Positions 3,560 to 5,246 of a stretch of 5,246 bases of DNA are shown here, piece by piece. The position numbers were made by a program, and so were the translations under genes. The notes under the pieces were generated by a model that was not told the DNA's origin, ran no database searches, and saw nothing but the letters and a program-made list of their open reading frames with translations. The stretch is taken from assembly GCA_017414145.1 (NCBI GenBank), contig JAFPQL010000196.1, positions 1 through 5,246 on the forward strand, written 5' to 3'. Numbering within the stretch: the first letter of the stretch is position 1; each line of letters begins with the position of its first letter. Origin of the DNA: Oscillospiraceae bacterium (GTDB lineage Bacteria; Bacillota_A; Clostridia; Oscillospirales; Ruminococcaceae).

Positions 3560-5246
3560 GTGATTACCTACCTCCCGGACTGCCGGCAGTTCCAGCTCGA
3601 TACCCCCCGGATGTCCTATGCACTCGCCGTCGCCGATGACGGCTTTCTCTGCCATGTCTACTGGGGCGGGCGCATCGAGCCGCAGAACCTCACCGACCTG
3701 CTCCGCCTCTCCGAACCGCCCTTTACCCCCTCCGTCAACAACCGCGAACGCGCCAGCTTCATGGACGCCGCCCCCTTTGAATATCCCTGCGGCTTTACCG
3801 GCGATTACCGCGAGCACGCCTTCGGCATCGAGACCGCCGACGGCAGCCGCGTTCTTGACCTTCGCTTCGCCGGACACCGCATCTATCGCGGAAAACCCGC
3901 TCCTGCCGGCCTGCCCCATACCTTCGGCAGCTCCGCCGAAACCCTCGAAATTACCCTGACGGATGCCCCGACCGGCATCTCCGTCATCCTGTCCTATACG
4001 GTCTTTGACGGCATCGACGCGCTCATCCGCGCAGTCTCCGTGCAGAATCACGGCAGCGCACCCGTCATGCTGACCAGAGTGCTGTCGGCCTCGCTCGACA
4101 TCGACGACGACCGCTTTGATATGCTGACGCTCTGGGGCTCGTGGGCGCGGGAACGGCAGGTTGACCGCGTTCCCCTGCGGCACGGCAAGCAGCGCATTGA
4201 TTCGCTCCGCGGCGAATCCTCGCACCAGTACAGCCCCTTTTTCGCCCTGCTCTCCCCGCAGACCGGCGAGCAGTCCGGCTGCTGCCGCGGCTTCACGCTG
4301 ATCTGGTCGGGCAATTTCATGATGCAGGCGGAGCTGACGCAGCACGGTCAGACCCGCGTATCGCTCGGCATTCAGCCGGAGGACTTCGCCTATGAGCTGA
4401 CCCCCGGTGCGCAGTTTGACGCGCCCGAAGCCGTCCTGACCTACAGCACCGACGGCATCGGCGGGATGTCCCGCAGCTTCCACCGGCTGTTCACGAAGCA
4501 TCTGATCCGGTCGCCGTGGAAATCCCGCACGCGCCCCGTCCTTCTCAACAACTGGGAGGCAACCTATTTTGACTTTGACGCGGACAGACTGACAGACCTC
4601 GCAGCGGAGGCATCCGCACTCGGCATCGAGCTCTTTGTGCTGGACGACGGCTGGTTCGGACACCGCGACAGCGACGACAGTTCGCTCGGCGACTGGACGC
4701 CCGACCCGCGGAAATTCCCCCGCGGACTCCGCCCCCTGACCGATTTTCTCACGGCAAAGGGAATGCTGTTCGGGCTGTGGCTGGAGCCGGAAATGGTTTC
4801 GCCGGACAGCGAGCTGTTCCGCGCACATCCGGACTGGGCAATTGGCACGCCGGGGCGTCCCCGCACGCAGTCCCGCGCACAGTATGTGCTGGACTTCTCC
4901 CGCAGCGAGGTGCGCGATGCCGTTTTTGCGCAGATCAAGGCGATTCTCGATGCCGTACCGGTCGCGTACATCAAGTGGGACATGAACCGGCAGATCACCG
5001 AGCCGTATTCCGCGGCGCTCCCCGCACACCGGCAGAAGGAGCTGTGGTACCGTTACCAGTGCGGCGTCTATGCGCTGCTGGAACGCCTGCTGACAGCATA
5101 TCCGGAGCTGCTGCTGGAAAGCTGCTCCGGCGGCGGTGCGCGGTTTGACGCGGGAATGCTCTATTATTCGCCGCAGATCTGGTGCTCGGACAACACCGAC
5201 GCCAAAGACCGTCTGCGCATTCAGTACGGCGCGTCGCTCTTTCTGC
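3560..5246 (+). CDS. Alpha-galactosidase, glycoside hydrolase family 36 (3' end missing)
   Basis: This enzyme retains configuration while cleaving terminal alpha-1,6-galactose from raffinose, stachyose, melibiose and similar plant sugars. The visible part is 562 codons; family members have about 730, so roughly 170 residues lie beyond the window. There is no signal peptide, so it should act in the cytoplasm on imported sugars. The N-terminal beta-sandwich domain (about 1-320) carries GSWARERQVDR (193-203) and GESSHQYSPF (218-227). The catalytic barrel starts near LLNNWEATYFDF (328-339) and includes VLDDGWFG (360-367), SLGDW, FGLWLEPEMV (404-413), KWDMNR (472-477), ESCSGGGARFD (520-530) and SDNTDA (543-548). 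The expected nucleophile is Asp474 and the acid/base is Asp544, 70 residues apart as in the Geobacillus enzymes. Asp362, Asp363, Arg439, Lys472 and Cys522 match their substrate-binding residues with a constant offset of four, from memory of that numbering. It has its own promoter. The frame is intact to the window edge. Confidence 0.95.
   Translation, partial: MITYLPDCRQFQLDTPRMSYALAVADDGFLCHVYWGGRIEPQNLTDLLRLSEPPFTPSVNNRERASFMDAAPFEYPCGFTGDYREHAFGIETADGSRVLDLRFAGHRIYRGKPAPAGLPHTFGSSAETLEITLTDAPTGISVILSYTVFDGIDALIRAVSVQNHGSAPVMLTRVLSASLDIDDDRFDMLTLWGSWARERQVDRVPLRHGKQRIDSLRGESSHQYSPFFALLSPQTGEQSGCCRGFTLIWSGNFMMQAELTQHGQTRVSLGIQPEDFAYELTPGAQFDAPEAVLTYSTDGIGGMSRSFHRLFTKHLIRSPWKSRTRPVLLNNWEATYFDFDADRLTDLAAEASALGIELFVLDDGWFGHRDSDDSSLGDWTPDPRKFPRGLRPLTDFLTAKGMLFGLWLEPEMVSPDSELFRAHPDWAIGTPGRPRTQSRAQYVLDFSRSEVRDAVFAQIKAILDAVPVAYIKWDMNRQITEPYSAALPAHRQKELWYRYQCGVYALLERLLTAYPELLLESCSGGGARFDAGMLYYSPQIWCSDNTDAKDRLRIQYGASLFL

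Noticed and set aside
3371..5029. 552-codon open frame on the minus strand opposite the galactosidase gene
   Set aside because: It overlaps a clear GH36 gene with all catalytic motifs, and its Gly/Arg/Ala-rich translation looks like a codon-bias shadow. Its last codons lie in intergenic DNA.

Overview
The window is a piece of a moderately high-GC, low-redundancy Firmicutes-type chromosome. The gene order ylxM-ffh-(small membrane protein)-rpsP-khpA, the strong AGGAGG-type ribosome binding sites and near-perfect sigma-A promoters all point to Clostridia. The Ffh sequence style, the GC-rich third codon positions and the GH36 alpha-galactosidase would fit an Oscillospiraceae/Ruminococcus-like gut anaerobe. 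The family and genus are inference; the phylum-level call is fairly secure.

Layout: Positions 1-339 hold no gene. They contain an imperfect 107-bp direct duplication and three tandem 34-bp units, all built from short GC-rich palindromes joined by a GGGCTTTAG linker. A textbook promoter (368-396: TTGACA, 17 bp, extended-10 TATAAT) then drives a compact co-directional cluster. The cluster is ylxM (452-790), ffh (818-2194), an unrecognised two-helix membrane protein (2219-2461), rpsP (2635-2877) and khpA (2923-3156), closed by a probable intrinsic terminator (3236-3272). The genes up to the membrane protein are 24-27 bp apart. A 173-bp leader with two small hairpins and no convincing promoter precedes rpsP.

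After the terminator, the same palindrome/linker modules reappear in the opposite orientation (3287-3364), with a related hairpin at 3428-3442. A second promoter (3490-3518) then reads into a GTG-started GH36 alpha-galactosidase (3560 to the window end), which is cut off after its catalytic residues.

How the genes work together: Ffh is the SRP GTPase that targets nascent membrane proteins, and YlxM is its small accessory or regulatory partner. RpsP (bS16) is a 30S assembly protein, and KhpA is a small KH-domain RNA binder. The cluster is therefore a translation and protein-targeting unit. The galactosidase is an unrelated sugar-utilisation gene with its own promoter. The rimM-trmD-rplS genes that often follow khpA are not in the window, and the repeat array sits at that break in gene order.

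The most novel-looking signal is the modular palindromic repeat family, which brackets the housekeeping operon just outside its promoter and terminator. One hairpin pair in it differs by an apparent compensatory base-pair change. I see no CRISPR array, tRNA, rRNA, transposase or defence system. No identification here was checked against a database.
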